DNA of 64,000 bases. It comes from Compostibacter hankyongensis (GTDB lineage: Bacteria; Bacteroidota; Bacteroidia; Chitinophagales; Chitinophagaceae). Positions within the stretch are counted from its first letter, which is position 1; each line of letters begins with the position of its first letter. The notes under the pieces were generated by a model. That model made no database searches. It saw only the letters and a program-made list of their open reading frames with translations, and had not been told where the DNA came from. The stretch is taken from NCBI RefSeq assembly GCF_039541075.1, contig NZ_BAABFN010000001.1, positions 620,001-684,000 of the forward strand. The letters run 5' to 3'. Positions 35,059 to 44,140 of this stretch are shown piece by piece. The position numbers and the translations under genes were made by a program.

Positions 35059-36204
35059 TTAGACCCGGATATAGATCTTTTTCCGGTCAAGCCACAAGCC
35101 TACCAGCCAGAAGAGCAGTACGTGGAAAACGGCAAAGGCGAGCGAGCCCATCCAGTTCCCGAACAAGGGTTGAAACACTACGGTATAAAGCCACCCGTAC
35201 ATATTCCGGCCGGGTGTCATGGGGATGGCAAAATAGGAGAGCACCACCACGTCTGCTAAGATATAGATAAAGAGCGGATTTTTTCCGAATACCGTAAAGA
35301 AGCGGGACCAGTTGCCCGGATTCCAGGCCCTGATCTCCAGCAGCCAGATCAGCACGGCAATGACATAGAGGGCCAGACCGGTGGTATAAAGCACAAAGCT
35401 GCTTGTCCACAGTTTTTTGGCAATGGGAAAGAGGGGATTCCAGCAGAGCGCCAGCGCCAGCATCAGCGTCCCGGCCAGGAAAAGACCGGCGACACATTCG
35501 TAGCTCTTCCCTTTCTGCTGTATAAAGACGCCCGCCCGGTATCCGAAGATGACCGACGATACGGCGGGGAGGGTACTCAGTACTCCTTCGGGGTCAAAGG
35601 GGACGCCTTCTCCATGATACAGGTGATCCGGGCCAAAGAGGAAGCGGTCGAGCTTCAGCACGGCGTTGCCTTCGAGCGTCAGCTGCGCACCCGGATCGCC
35701 CAGCCACATCAGCAGTCCCCAGTAAGCCGGCAGGATCAGGATGCCGATCAGCAGTGCCCGGCGCAGCCCCAGGTAATGAATGAGCAGGGCGGCAGCGCAA
35801 TAGGCCAATGCGATCCGTTGCAGCACGCCCATGATGCGGATATGGTCCAGGTGGAACTTGTGCGACCAGCTATGCGTAACGGCATCATAGCGGAAGAAAG
35901 GGTAAAAGTGAATGGCATAGGAGATAAGGAAGATGAGCGCCGTCCGTCTGAATATCTTCCACAAAACGGCCGCCTGCCCCAGCGCTTCGTACTTCTTCAT
36001 CGAGAAGCTCATGGCGTTACCCACGGCAAAAAGAAAAAAGGGGAATACGAGATCGGTGGGCGTGCAGCCGAACCATTTGGCATGATCCAGCGGTGCAAAG
36101 ACATAACGCCAGCTGCCCGGGTTGTTTACCAGGATCATCATGGCAATGGTCATGCCGCGGAACACGTCGAGCGAAAGAAACCGTCCGGGCCGGTTCAGGT
36201 TCAT
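35059..36204 (-). CDS. NagX/DUF5009-type membrane acyltransferase, copy 2
   Basis: A 381-residue paralogue of the next gene downstream, aligned end to end and sharing the blocks SLDVFRGMTI, PTDLVFPFFLFAVGNAMSFS, RIMGVLQRIALAYC and DHLYHGEGVPFDPEGVLST. The two differ most in the periplasmic loop after helix 3 and in the last loops, where substrate differences would be expected. The tandem order and 36-nt gap indicate a local duplication and an operon. Reactions for the two need not be the same. Confidence 0.82.
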   Translation of the reverse strand: MNLNRPGRFLSLDVFRGMTIAMMILVNNPGSWRYVFAPLDHAKWFGCTPTDLVFPFFLFAVGNAMSFSMKKYEALGQAAVLWKIFRRTALIFLISYAIHFYPFFRYDAVTHSWSHKFHLDHIRIMGVLQRIALAYCAAALLIHYLGLRRALLIGILILPAYWGLLMWLGDPGAQLTLEGNAVLKLDRFLFGPDHLYHGEGVPFDPEGVLSTLPAVSSVIFGYRAGVFIQQKGKSYECVAGLFLAGTLMLALALCWNPLFPIAKKLWTSSFVLYTTGLALYVIAVLIWLLEIRAWNPGNWSRFFTVFGKNPLFIYILADVVVLSYFAIPMTPGRNMYGWLYTVVFQPLFGNWMGSLAFAVFHVLLFWLVGLWLDRKKIYIRV

Positions 36205-36262
36205 AATACGGGGCTATATACCCAACAAGATAACAATAGTTGGAGAAATTTCCGGGAAAGAG

Positions 36263-38152
36263 TTACCGCCGCTCGTCCAGCTCCAGCCAGCGCAGCTCTT
36301 TTTCATCGAGCAGCGCCGTGATGGTCCCGATCCTGCTGGCAGCCTCATGCAGCGCCTCGAACGACAGGCTGCCTTCGCCGATCTTTTCTTCCAGCGATTT
36401 CTTCTCCTGCTCCAGCTGGGGCATCTCCTGCTCCAGCTGTTCCAGCTCCCGCTTTTCGTGATAGGCCAGCTTTTTCTTTTGCGGCCCGGACGCTGCCGCG
36501 GTCCGGTCAGCGGCCGGCGCTCCGCCGGAGGGGGCTGCTGCTGCGGCTTTCTGCTTATGACTTTCGGCTTCCCGGTACTGCGAATAGTTGCCGGGGAAAT
36601 CCCGTATGCTGCCCTCGCCCTCGAACGCAAAAAGATGGTCGATGAGCCGGTCCATAAAATACCGGTCGTGCGATACGATGACCACACAGCCGGGAAAATC
36701 CTGGAGGAAATCTTCCAGCACGTTCAGCGTCTGGATATCGAGATCATTGGTAGGTTCGTCGAGGATGAGGAAGTTGGGATTTCGGAACAGGATGCTGAGC
36801 AGGTGCAGACGCCGTTTTTCGCCGCCGCTGAGTTTTGAGATATAGGTATATTGCTTTTCGGGAGGGAACAGGAAGAGCTCCAGGAAGCGGGCGGCGCTCA
36901 CCTTGGTGCCGTCCGCCAGGGGGAAGTGCTCGGCAATGGCCTTTACAAACTCGATCACCCGCTTGTCTTCTTTTACTTCCAGCCCCTGCTGGTTATAATA
37001 TCCGAATATAACGGTGTCGCCTGTATTCACCTTCCCCGAGTCGGCCGGCTCGTTTCCCATCAGGATGTCCAGAAAAGTAGATTTGCCGGCGCCGTTCTTC
37101 CCGATAATGCCGATCCGCTCTCCCTTCTTAAAGGTATAGTCAAATCCTTTCAGGATGATTTTGTCGCCATAGGATTTATAGACTTTTTTCAGCTCGAGGA
37201 TTTTACCGCCGAGCCTGCTCATCTTCACCTGCAGGGAAACGTTGCCTTCCGTGGTTTTTACGGTGGCTTTTTCCTTCAGGTCGTGAAAGGCGTCGATACG
37301 CGCCCTGGCCTTGGTACTGCGGGCTTTGGGCTGGCGCAGCATCCAGTCCAGCTCTTTTCGGAGGAGGTTGCGGGCCTTGTCGGTGGAGGCTTTCTCAGCT
37401 TCTTCCCGGGCCGACTTCTTTTCGAGGAAATGTTCGTAGTCCCCCCGGTAAGTATATAGCCGCTCATCGTCCAGCTCCCAGATCTCGTTGCACACATGAT
37501 CCAGGAAGTACCGGTCGTGCGTCACCAGGAAGAGGGTCACTTTTTCCTGCTTCAGATACTGTTCCAGCCATTCGATCATTTCCACATCGAGGTGGTTGGT
37601 GGGCTCGTCCAGGATCAGCAGCGTATGGCGGTGCTCGAAGCCGGCGTCGATCAGGGTGCGGGCCAGGGCCACGCGTTTTCGCTGTCCGCCGGAAAGGGTG
37701 CCGGCGGGTTGCTGCAGCTGTCGGATCTGCAGCTTTCCCAATATCTGTTTTACGCGGGCTTCAAACTGCCAGGCGCCGAGCTCGTCCATGCGGGCAATGG
37801 CGGCCGCCATCTGCTGTTCGCCCGGCGCAGGACCATCCAGCAGCGCTTCGTATTCGCGGATGGCATTCAGCACCGGATGATCGTGATCAAAGATGTTCCC
37901 GATCACCGACTTCTGATCCTGCAGGCGGGTTTCCTGATCGAGGAAGGCTACGGTCACATCCTTGTGGACCCATACCGTGCCTTCATCGGGGGTATCCCGC
38001 CCCGCCAGTATCTTCAGCAGGGTGGATTTACCCGCGCCATTGCGCGCGATCAGCGCTATCTTATCGCCTTCTTCAATATGAAAAGATATTCCGGAGAACA
38101 GCGATTGTACGCCGTATGATTTATTCAGCCCTTCCGCAGAAACGTAATGCAT
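36263..38152 (-). CDS. ABC-F family ATPase (Uup-like)
   Basis: A 629-residue soluble protein with two ABC ATPase domains and no membrane segments. Walker A motifs are ARNGAGKST and GKNGAGKST; signatures are LSGGQRKRVALAR and LSGGEKRRLHLL; Walker B regions read LLILDEPTNHLD and FLILDEPTNDLD. The linker between the domains and the charged C-terminal coiled coil (about 560-629, KRELEQLEQEMPQLEQEKK in part) resemble Uup. ABC-F proteins act on ribosomes or in DNA transactions. Antibiotic-resistance subtypes exist, but nothing here singles out that role. Confidence 0.9.
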   Translation of the reverse strand: MHYVSAEGLNKSYGVQSLFSGISFHIEEGDKIALIARNGAGKSTLLKILAGRDTPDEGTVWVHKDVTVAFLDQETRLQDQKSVIGNIFDHDHPVLNAIREYEALLDGPAPGEQQMAAAIARMDELGAWQFEARVKQILGKLQIRQLQQPAGTLSGGQRKRVALARTLIDAGFEHRHTLLILDEPTNHLDVEMIEWLEQYLKQEKVTLFLVTHDRYFLDHVCNEIWELDDERLYTYRGDYEHFLEKKSAREEAEKASTDKARNLLRKELDWMLRQPKARSTKARARIDAFHDLKEKATVKTTEGNVSLQVKMSRLGGKILELKKVYKSYGDKIILKGFDYTFKKGERIGIIGKNGAGKSTFLDILMGNEPADSGKVNTGDTVIFGYYNQQGLEVKEDKRVIEFVKAIAEHFPLADGTKVSAARFLELFLFPPEKQYTYISKLSGGEKRRLHLLSILFRNPNFLILDEPTNDLDIQTLNVLEDFLQDFPGCVVIVSHDRYFMDRLIDHLFAFEGEGSIRDFPGNYSQYREAESHKQKAAAAAPSGGAPAADRTAAASGPQKKKLAYHEKRELEQLEQEMPQLEQEKKSLEEKIGEGSLSFEALHEAASRIGTITALLDEKELRWLELDERR

Positions 38153-38160
38153 ATTTTATA

Positions 38161-38323
38161 GGGTTAAAGGTAAAAGGTTAGAGGCGAAGGGCATTTAGTC
38201 AATAGTTTCTGGTTTGAAGTTGATTTGATGATTTGAAAATTTGATGATGTGCTGATTGTTCATCATCAAATCGGCACATTGTCAAATCAAAATGCCTTTC
38301 ACCCTTCATCCTTCGCCTCCTGA
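38161..38323. repeat. Repeat R3: nested inverted repeats between the ABC-F gene and fcl
   Basis: The outer left arm 38181-38196 (GAGGCGAAGGGCATTT) corresponds to the reverse complement of about 38291-38320, the latter with a 13-14-nt insertion. Inside lies a run of TTTGATGATTTGAAAATTTG type (38222-38250) followed by its approximate inverse, ending TCAAATCA. The right outer arm is inside fcl and encodes its last residues (EAKDEG) and stop. Confidence 0.65.
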
Positions 38324-39225
38324 TACACCGCCCTGATCCCTTCCTGCAGCCCGATGCGGTGTTTCCAGCCCAGCTGATGCAGCTTGCCGACATCCAGCAG
38401 CTTGCGGGGGGTGCCGTCGGGCTTGCTGTGATCGAATTCGATCTTCCCTTTATAGCCGGCCACAGCGGCAATCAGCTCCGCGAGCCCGGCAATGCTGATA
38501 TCTTCCCCGGTACCGATATTGACCAGGCCCGGTTCGTCGTAATGCTGCATCAGGTAAACACAGGCGTCCGCCATATCATCCGCATGCAGAAATTCGCGTT
38601 TAGGCGTTCCCGTTCCCCAGACGGTAACGGAAGGCTGGTTCTCCGCAACGGCCTCCCGGAATTTCCGGATCAGCGCCGGCAGCACATGCGAATTTTGCAG
38701 GTCGTAATTGTCGTTGGGACCGTAGAGGTTGGTGGGCATCACCGAAATAAAATTGCACCCGTACTGGCTGCGGTAGGCATCGCACATTTTGATGCCGGCG
38801 ATTTTGGCGATGGCATAAGGTTCATTGGTCGGTTCCAGGAGGCCGGTCAACAGATAGTCTTCCCGTAAAGGCTGTGGGGCCAGCTTCGGATAGATGCAGG
38901 AAGAGCCCAGGAAGAGCAGCTTTTTTACCCCGTTTTTCCAGGCATGGTGGATCACGTTGTTCTGGATCTGCAGGTTGTCGTACAGGAATTCTGCCCGGTA
39001 GGTATTGTTGGCCATGATGCCGCCCACCCTGGCAGCGGCCAGGAAAACATAGTCCGGTTTTTCGGCGGCGAAAAAGTCTGCTACGGCCGCCTGGTTGCGC
39101 AGGTCCAGCTCGGCCGAGCTCCGCAGCACAAAATCAGTAAACCCTTCTTCCTGCAATCTCCGGAGGATAGCGCTGCCCACCATGCCGCGGTGGCCTGCGA
39201 TATAGATCTTATCGTTTTTGTTCAT
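38299..39225 (-). CDS. fcl: GDP-L-fucose synthase
   Basis: A 308-residue NADPH-dependent epimerase/reductase that makes GDP-L-fucose from GDP-4-keto-6-deoxymannose. The Rossmann motif is [11 protein letters not shown], the catalytic YxxxK is in [10 protein letters not shown], and the substrate region FLGSSCIYP is typical. It follows gmd, its pathway partner, on the same strand, but a 267-nt gap full of repeats lies between. The last six codons and the stop sit in the AAAGG-type repeat, so the C-terminal tail is atypical. Confidence 0.93.
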   Translation of the reverse strand: MNKNDKIYIAGHRGMVGSAILRRLQEEGFTDFVLRSSAELDLRNQAAVADFFAAEKPDYVFLAAARVGGIMANNTYRAEFLYDNLQIQNNVIHHAWKNGVKKLLFLGSSCIYPKLAPQPLREDYLLTGLLEPTNEPYAIAKIAGIKMCDAYRSQYGCNFISVMPTNLYGPNDNYDLQNSHVLPALIRKFREAVAENQPSVTVWGTGTPKREFLHADDMADACVYLMQHYDEPGLVNIGTGEDISIAGLAELIAAVAGYKGKIEFDHSKPDGTPRKLLDVGKLHQLGWKHRIGLQEGIRAVYQEAKDEG

Positions 39226-39256
39226 CAGTCGATGGTTTCCAATTTCTGATTTCTCA

Positions 39257-39488
39257 GTTTACGTCGTTCGTAAAGTTTTTAGCAGTCCCGTGAAACGCGG
39301 TTCGGCAGCACTATTTAAAAATGAATCGACTCCGTTGCCAATGCTTCGCATTTGAGGTTCAAGGTCTAAAGTTTGAGGTTTTTGGTTCCGGAGTCTAAGG
39401 TCTAAAGTTGATCTGTCTGGCATAAAACCTTAGGCCTTGAACCTTACTTAAAATGCCTTTCACCTTTCACCTTTTTCCTTTCACCTTT
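39257..39488. repeat. Mosaic intergenic repeat R4 between gmd and fcl
   Basis: It contains GTTTACGTCGTTCGTAAAG (39257-39275), close to 23900-23918, then a degenerate copy of the TTTTAGCGGTC module. The 51-nt core at 39396-39446 matches 24039-24089 at 43 of 51 positions. From 39456 to 39488 comes a CCTTTCACC run, the complement of the AAAGGTGAAAGG family, ending 4 nt from the gmd stop codon. Order and orientation of the core and module are the same as in R2. Confidence 0.78.
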
Positions 39489-39492
39489 ATTT

Positions 39493-40581
39493 TCATCCTT
39501 CCGCGGAAGGGGTCGACCGCCCTCCGCCGGCCAGATCGGCCTGTACCATTTCCCGGACGAGCGCCTTCAGGTCATACTTCGGCGTCCAGCCCAGCTTTTG
39601 CTTTGCCTTTGAGGCATCGCCGATGAGGAGATCCACTTCGGTAGGACGGAAGTAACGCGGGTCCACGCAAACCACTTCCTGGCCCTCCGGCAGCTGGTAT
39701 CCGGGATGGGAGCAGCCGGTAACATACCCTTTTTCCTCCAGGCCCTTTCCGCGGAATTCGAGGGCGATACCCGCTTCGGCAAAAGCCATCTTTACAAAAT
39801 CACGTACCGAATGGGTTTCTCCCGTGGCGATCACAAAATCTTCGGCCCGGTCCTGCTGCAACATCAGCCACATCGCTTCCACATAATCCCTGGCATGCCC
39901 CCAGTCGCGCCGGGCGTCCAGGTTGCCGAGATAGAGCTTTTGGTCTGTGCCCAGGGCGATCTGTGCGACCGCCCGCGTGATCTTGCGGGTGACAAAGGTC
40001 TCGCCCCGCACCGGACTTTCGTGGTTGAACAGGATGCCGTTGACGGCAAACAGGTCGTAAGCCTCCCGGTAATTGACCGTGATCCAGTAGGCGTAGAGCT
40101 TGGCTACGGCATAGGGGGAGCGGGGGTAAAAGGGTGTGCTTTCCTTTTGAGGGGTTTCCTGCACCAGCCCGTACAGCTCGGAGGTAGCCGCCTGGTAGAA
40201 CCGCGTTTTTTCAGACAGCCCCAGCAGCCGGATGGCTTCCAGCAGCCGCAGGGTGCCCAGGCCGTCGGCATTGGCGGTGTATTCCGGGGTCTCGAAGCTC
40301 ACCTTTACATGGCTTTGGGCGGCCAGGTTATAAATCTCGTCGGGCTGCGTTTCCTGCACAATGCGGATCAGATTGGTGGAATCCGTCAGGTCACCGTAAT
40401 GCAGCACAAAATGCGGATGCTGAACATGCGGGTCCTGGTACAGATGATCGATGCGGTCCGTATTGATCAGCGAGCTTCTGCGCTTGATGCCGTGCACCAG
40501 GTAACCTTTGCCAAGGAGCAGTTCGGCCAGATAGGCCCCGTCCTGCCCGGTGATGCCGGTGATTAACGCTGTTTTTTGCAT
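39493..40581 (-). CDS. gmd: GDP-mannose 4,6-dehydratase
   Basis: A 362-residue NADP-dependent dehydratase, the first step from GDP-mannose to GDP-fucose. The nucleotide motif is [17 protein letters not shown], the catalytic YxxxK is in [12 protein letters not shown], and the conserved [16 protein letters not shown] block is intact. Length is normal. It begins the gmd-fcl pair, which would feed fucosylated surface polysaccharide. The short C-terminal tail ([11 protein letters not shown]) is unlike most Gmd ends, and an AAAGG-type repeat starts just past the stop. Confidence 0.94.
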   Translation of the reverse strand: MQKTALITGITGQDGAYLAELLLGKGYLVHGIKRRSSLINTDRIDHLYQDPHVQHPHFVLHYGDLTDSTNLIRIVQETQPDEIYNLAAQSHVKVSFETPEYTANADGLGTLRLLEAIRLLGLSEKTRFYQAATSELYGLVQETPQKESTPFYPRSPYAVAKLYAYWITVNYREAYDLFAVNGILFNHESPVRGETFVTRKITRAVAQIALGTDQKLYLGNLDARRDWGHARDYVEAMWLMLQQDRAEDFVIATGETHSVRDFVKMAFAEAGIALEFRGKGLEEKGYVTGCSHPGYQLPEGQEVVCVDPRYFRPTEVDLLIGDASKAKQKLGWTPKYDLKALVREMVQADLAGGGRSTPSAEG

Positions 40582-40642
40582 AATTACTGCTTAAAGCCGC
40601 TAAGATAAAACAATTGCGGAAGCCGGCAGGCGGGAAGCGGGA

Positions 40643-40662
40643 ACGGGCAAACCCGTCTTTTT
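40643..40662 (+). other. Terminator-like hairpin in the leader of the MerR gene
   Basis: ACGGG, loop CAAA, CCCGT, then C and five T, 50 nt before the MerR ATG. No plus-strand gene lies immediately upstream, so it is more likely a leader attenuator or a barrier to read-through than the end of a gene. Confidence 0.35.
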
Positions 40663-40711
40663 GAACCAACCGGACAAATCAGTTGTAAAAATAATAAGTT
40701 TGCGTGCGGAA

Positions 40712-41611
40712 ATGAACGACACTTATACCATCAGGGAGCTGGAATGCCTTTCGGGGATCAAGGCGCATACCATCAGGATGTGGGAGCAGCGCTACGGGTT
40801 GTTAAAGCCGCAGCGCAGCCATACCAACATCCGCAGCTATGACTGCGCCGAGCTGAAGCGCCTGCTGAACATCGCCCTGCTGAACAGAAACGGGTACCGC
40901 ATATCCGATATCCACCGTATGGATGAGGCCGACCTTCATGCCAGCATCCTTTCCCTCTTTCGTTCGGACGCCCGTTGCGAATGCCGCATTACCCGGCTGA
41001 TGCAATTGATGCTGGATCTGCAGGCGGAGCAGTTCGAAAAAACCCTGGAAGCCGATATCCGGAAAAACGGGCTGCAGGACTGTCTTACCGAAGTGATCTT
41101 TCCCTTCCTGCAGCGGATGGACGTATTGTGGAGCACCGATCATATCAATGCCGCCCAGGACAGGCTGGTCACCAATATCGTCCGCCAAAAGCTGATTGCC
41201 GGCATCGAGAAAGCCGGCTCCTGCTGTGCCGGCCCTGAGACCGCCACCGCCCTGCTTTTTCTTCCCGAAGGGGAGTTTCACGAGCTGGGCCTGCTGTACC
41301 TCTGCTATCTCCTGAAAAGACAGGGCCATAATGTGCTTTACCTGGGCGCCAATATCCCCCTGGGCGATGTAAACGCGTTCCTGGTAAAAAGACCGGCGGA
41401 TTATCTTTGTCTGCACCTGACCTCCACGTTGCCCGCCGGGCGTTTCGAAGAGTTCCTGCGCCAGCTGAATGCCCGCTTTAAAGGAAAAAAGATCATGCTG
41501 TGCGGCCCGCTGGTCAGCCGTCACCATGTCAAAGCCGGGCGCTTCCCCAATATCCAGATCAGCCGATCGGCCGCCGAGATAAACGCCTTTGCCGAAAGCC
41601 TTTGCCCCTGA
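40712..41611 (+). CDS. MerR-type regulator with cobalamin-binding domain (CarH-like)
   Basis: A 299-residue regulator. Residues 5-72 form the MerR helix-turn-helix (TIRELECLSGIKAHTIRMWEQRYGL). The C-terminal half has a four-helix bundle and a B12-binding Rossmann domain like the photoreceptor CarH. W140 in VLWSTDH and the ExHxxG motif (E188, H190, G193) are kept. The Glu-His pair usual after W140 is replaced by Gln-Asp (AAQDRL), and the final Gly-Gly is Cys-Gly (MLCGPLVS). B12-dependent light sensing is therefore plausible but not certain. The ECF sigma factor gene follows after 129 nt. An in-frame TTG at 40661 is possible, but the ATG is preferred. Confidence 0.86.
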   Translation: MNDTYTIRELECLSGIKAHTIRMWEQRYGLLKPQRSHTNIRSYDCAELKRLLNIALLNRNGYRISDIHRMDEADLHASILSLFRSDARCECRITRLMQLMLDLQAEQFEKTLEADIRKNGLQDCLTEVIFPFLQRMDVLWSTDHINAAQDRLVTNIVRQKLIAGIEKAGSCCAGPETATALLFLPEGEFHELGLLYLCYLLKRQGHNVLYLGANIPLGDVNAFLVKRPADYLCLHLTSTLPAGRFEEFLRQLNARFKGKKIMLCGPLVSRHHVKAGRFPNIQISRSAAEINAFAESLCP

Positions 41612-41687
41612 AATGATAAGCCCTAATGCCGTCCCCGCAGAAAGGATTGACTATTATGTACATTTAACAAAACCTTAAGCAAAATAA

Positions 41688-41737
41688 TTTGTTCGTTCCA
41701 AAATTGGTGTTTAACTTTACTATAGAAAAAGTTAAAC
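41688..41737 (+). promoter_or_regulatory. Promoter and operator-like dyad of the ECF sigma gene
   Basis: TTTG (41688-41691), a 20-nt spacer and TAACTTTA (41712-41719, one mismatch) make a Bacteroidota promoter. The spacer holds CCAA-AA-TTGG (41698-41707). A perfect 10-bp inverted repeat, GTTTAACTTT (41709-41718) and AAAGTTAAAC (41728-41737), overlaps the -7 box and ends 3 nt before the ATG. Confidence 0.6.
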
Positions 41738-41740
41738 AAT

Positions 41741-42241
41741 ATGTCTACCCTTGAATTTAACAATCTGCTGGTCCGCAATGCGGATTTTCTGAGGCCCTTC
41801 GCGATCACACTCACCAAGGACAGCGAGGCGGCCAAGGACCTCTATCAGGAAACGATGTTCCGCGCCATTTCCAATCAGGATAAATACAATGTAGGTACCA
41901 ACATAAAAGCATGGCTCTATACGATCATGCGCAATATCTTCATCAACAATTACCGGAGGAAGGTAAAGCAAAAGACCATCTTTGACAATTCTGCGAACGA
42001 CTTTCTCCTGGATTACCAGCAGGCCGGGACGGTAAACCATACCGAGTCTGCGTTGCGCGTGAAGGATCTCTACCAGGCCATCCATAACCTGCCGGAGATA
42101 TTCAGGCATCCTTTCCAGATGTACCTGGACGGGTATAAGTACCATGAGATCGCCGACATGCTGCATGAGCCCCTGGGTACCATCAAAAGCCGGATCCATT
42201 TTGCCCGCAAGATGCTGAAATCCCAGATCAGCCGTTACTGA
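41741..42241 (+). CDS. ECF-type RNA polymerase sigma factor
   Basis: A 166-residue sigma-70 family factor of extracytoplasmic-function size. Region 2 spans about residues 10-75 (DLYQETMFRAI, NIKAWLYTIMRNIFINNYRRK) and region 4 about 107-160 (LPEIFRHPFQMYLDGYKYHEIADML, then GTIKSRIHFARKML). No anti-sigma factor gene is adjacent. Its closest known context, from general knowledge, is beside a MerR-B12 regulator in carotenoid clusters of Bacteroidota; here the MerR gene is present but crt genes are not. The dyad upstream suggests control by the neighbouring MerR protein. Confidence 0.92.
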   Translation: MSTLEFNNLLVRNADFLRPFAITLTKDSEAAKDLYQETMFRAISNQDKYNVGTNIKAWLYTIMRNIFINNYRRKVKQKTIFDNSANDFLLDYQQAGTVNHTESALRVKDLYQAIHNLPEIFRHPFQMYLDGYKYHEIADMLHEPLGTIKSRIHFARKMLKSQISRY

Positions 42242-42396
42242 ACCTTTGCCGGACGCGGCAGGCCTTCGGGCTGTCTGTGGAAAATCCGGCTGTCGCCGGG
42301 GGTACAGGGGGAAGCTTTTTCTGTTTATTTAACTTTTTTCGAAGGCAGGGTTGCATTATTGCGTAAAGTTTTTAATATTTAGGTTAAAAATCTGCT

Positions 42397-43044
42397 ATGA
42401 TGCCGACTCCGTCTGTAACTGTCCTCAAGGATACCACCGCCAATCCCGCCCCGCTGGGGCTGCTGGGATTCGGGATGACCACCGTTTTGCTCAATCTCGC
42501 CAATGCCGGATATTTTGGCGTCAATGCCATGATCCTGGCCATGGGTATCTTTGTAGGCGGTCTGGCACAGGTGCTGGCCGGCGTCCAGGAATGGAAGAAA
42601 GGGAACAGCTTTGGGGCGACGGCATTTACCGCCTACGGCATGTTCTGGCTGTCTCTGGTCTGCATTTTCACCCTCCCCGCTACCTCCTGGGGCGGCGCTT
42701 TTAAGGCGGATGCCGCCTCGCTGGGCTGGTACCTCCTGCTATGGGGAGTGTTTACCCTGTTTATGTTTTTCGGTACCCTGAAGCTGAACCGCATGCTGCA
42801 GGTGGTTTTCTTTACCCTTACCATCCTGTTTTTCCTGCTCGCCGGAAGTGAATTTACGGAAAACGCTTCGCTCAAAGCCTTTGCCGGATATGAAGGTATT
42901 GTCTGCGGTCTCTCCGCCTGCTACGGCAGCATGGCGCTTATCCTCAACGAAACCTATGGCAGGACGGTGCTGCCCCTGGGAGATAAAAAAGTCTTACCGG
43001 CGTCCCAGCCTGAAGCTGAAGCCCTGCCTTCGCTGAGCGCCTGA
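42397..43044 (+). CDS. GPR1/FUN34/YaaH family acetate uptake transporter
   Basis: A 215-residue inner-membrane protein with six hydrophobic segments, of the SatP/YaaH family that takes up acetate and succinate. The family motif NPAPLGL is at the start of helix 1 ([23 protein letters not shown] in outline), followed by [15 protein letters not shown]. Length is typical. It lies 155 nt after the sigma gene on the same strand, but no clear promoter was seen in between, so joint transcription is possible and unproven. Confidence 0.9.
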   Translation: MMPTPSVTVLKDTTANPAPLGLLGFGMTTVLLNLANAGYFGVNAMILAMGIFVGGLAQVLAGVQEWKKGNSFGATAFTAYGMFWLSLVCIFTLPATSWGGAFKADAASLGWYLLLWGVFTLFMFFGTLKLNRMLQVVFFTLTILFFLLAGSEFTENASLKAFAGYEGIVCGLSACYGSMALILNETYGRTVLPLGDKKVLPASQPEAEALPSLSA

Positions 43045-43351
43045 GGGCGGAACATTCGCCCCGCTGCCGGCGTGGGATCCGGCCGGATGTTGTCGTATTA
43101 GGCCCCGCGGCGGAACGCTCCGCCCCGGCGATGGGCCGGGTCTCCCGAGCTTTATAAGTCTTTGTGTTGCCGAAAGCCGCAGAATATGATATCCTGCGGG
43201 AGGCTTTTGCGCCCGCCTTCCGCCGGCTGCCCCTTCATGGCCGTCCTTACGACCGTTACCTTTCCGCCGCGGATTTTCAGCCGACTTACCCCGCAGGGCG
43301 AAAGTCCCGTCAATATGCGCTAACTTGCAACCGCATTTCAAAACCACCGTC
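43045..43351. other. 307-nt gap with no identified gene
   Basis: The stretch is GC-rich. Short open frames on the plus strand, including one from about 43164, look like random sequence and show no family features. Several small self-complementary GC stretches occur (for example GGAGCGTTCCGCC-like around 43095-43120) but none has a T tract. No convincing promoter for the enoyl-CoA hydratase gene was found. Confidence 0.5.
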
Positions 43352-44140
43352 ATGCCCCAGGAACTCCTGCTGACCGGTCTGAGGGAAGGCATTTATACCA
43401 TCACCCTCAACCGTCCTGAAAAACTGAATGCGCTGAACCGGCAGCTGATCGCCGGGCTCGGCCGGGTGATGGAGGAGGTATACCGCCGTCCGGACATCCG
43501 GGCGGTACTGATCACCGGGGCGGGGGAGAAGGCTTTTGCTGCAGGAGCGGATATCGCGGAGCTGGCTTCCCTGGACGTGGAGGCGGCTACCGCGCTGGCC
43601 CGGAGCGTGCAGCAGGATGTTTTTGATAAAATTGAAAACTGTCCCAAGCCCGTCGTGGCGGCGGTAAACGGATATGCCCTGGGCGGCGGTTGCGAGCTGG
43701 CTATGGCCTGCCATTTCCGGACCGCTGCGGAAACCGCCCGGTTCGGGCAGCCGGAAGCCGGCCTGGGGCTGATACCCGGCTATGGCGGTACCCAGCGGCT
43801 TACCCGACTGGCGGGCAAGGGGAGGGCCATGGAGATGATGATGAGCGGCGGAATGATCGACGCCGCTACCGCGGAAAGATGGGGCCTGGTGAACCATATT
43901 TACCCGCCCGGGCAGCTGCTGGACGCAAGTCTTCGCCTGCTGGAGAAGATACGGGATAATGCGCCCCCGGCCCTCGGCCGTATCATCGGGCTGGTCAATG
44001 CGGCCTCATTGGGCGATGCCGGTGGATTCGACAGGGAGATCGCGGCGTTCGGGGCCTGCTTCGGCACCCCGGAGATGCAGGAGGGTACCCGCGCTTTCCT
44101 GGAAAAAAGAAAGCCGAAGTTCGATGGAGGTGAAAGGTAA
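43352..44140 (+). CDS. Enoyl-CoA hydratase/isomerase family protein
   Basis: A 262-residue crotonase-fold enzyme, probably an enoyl-CoA hydratase of fatty acid or amino acid breakdown. Oxyanion-hole segments are AFAAGADIAEL and VNGYALGGGCELAMACH. The two catalytic glutamates of hydratases fit E in GCELAMA and E in GQPEAGLGLIPGYGGTQRL. The ATG at 43352 is preferred over an in-frame TTG 27 nt upstream. The end (FDGGER) and the stop are formed by an AAAGG-type repeat. A role in leucine or phenylacetate breakdown cannot be separated from beta-oxidation here. Confidence 0.88.
   Translation: MPQELLLTGLREGIYTITLNRPEKLNALNRQLIAGLGRVMEEVYRRPDIRAVLITGAGEKAFAAGADIAELASLDVEAATALARSVQQDVFDKIENCPKPVVAAVNGYALGGGCELAMACHFRTAAETARFGQPEAGLGLIPGYGGTQRLTRLAGKGRAMEMMMSGGMIDAATAERWGLVNHIYPPGQLLDASLRLLEKIRDNAPPALGRIIGLVNAASLGDAGGFDREIAAFGACFGTPEMQEGTRAFLEKRKPKFDGGER

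Noticed and set aside
40695..40702. TAAGTTTG before the MerR gene as its promoter
   Set aside because: The box is exact, but no TTG lies at a suitable distance and the start would fall almost on the ATG. A near-leaderless transcript is possible but not supported.
43164..43373. Small open frame in the gap before the enoyl-CoA hydratase gene
   Set aside because: It overlaps the hydratase start, has no family pattern and no promoter, and its composition is that of random GC-rich DNA.
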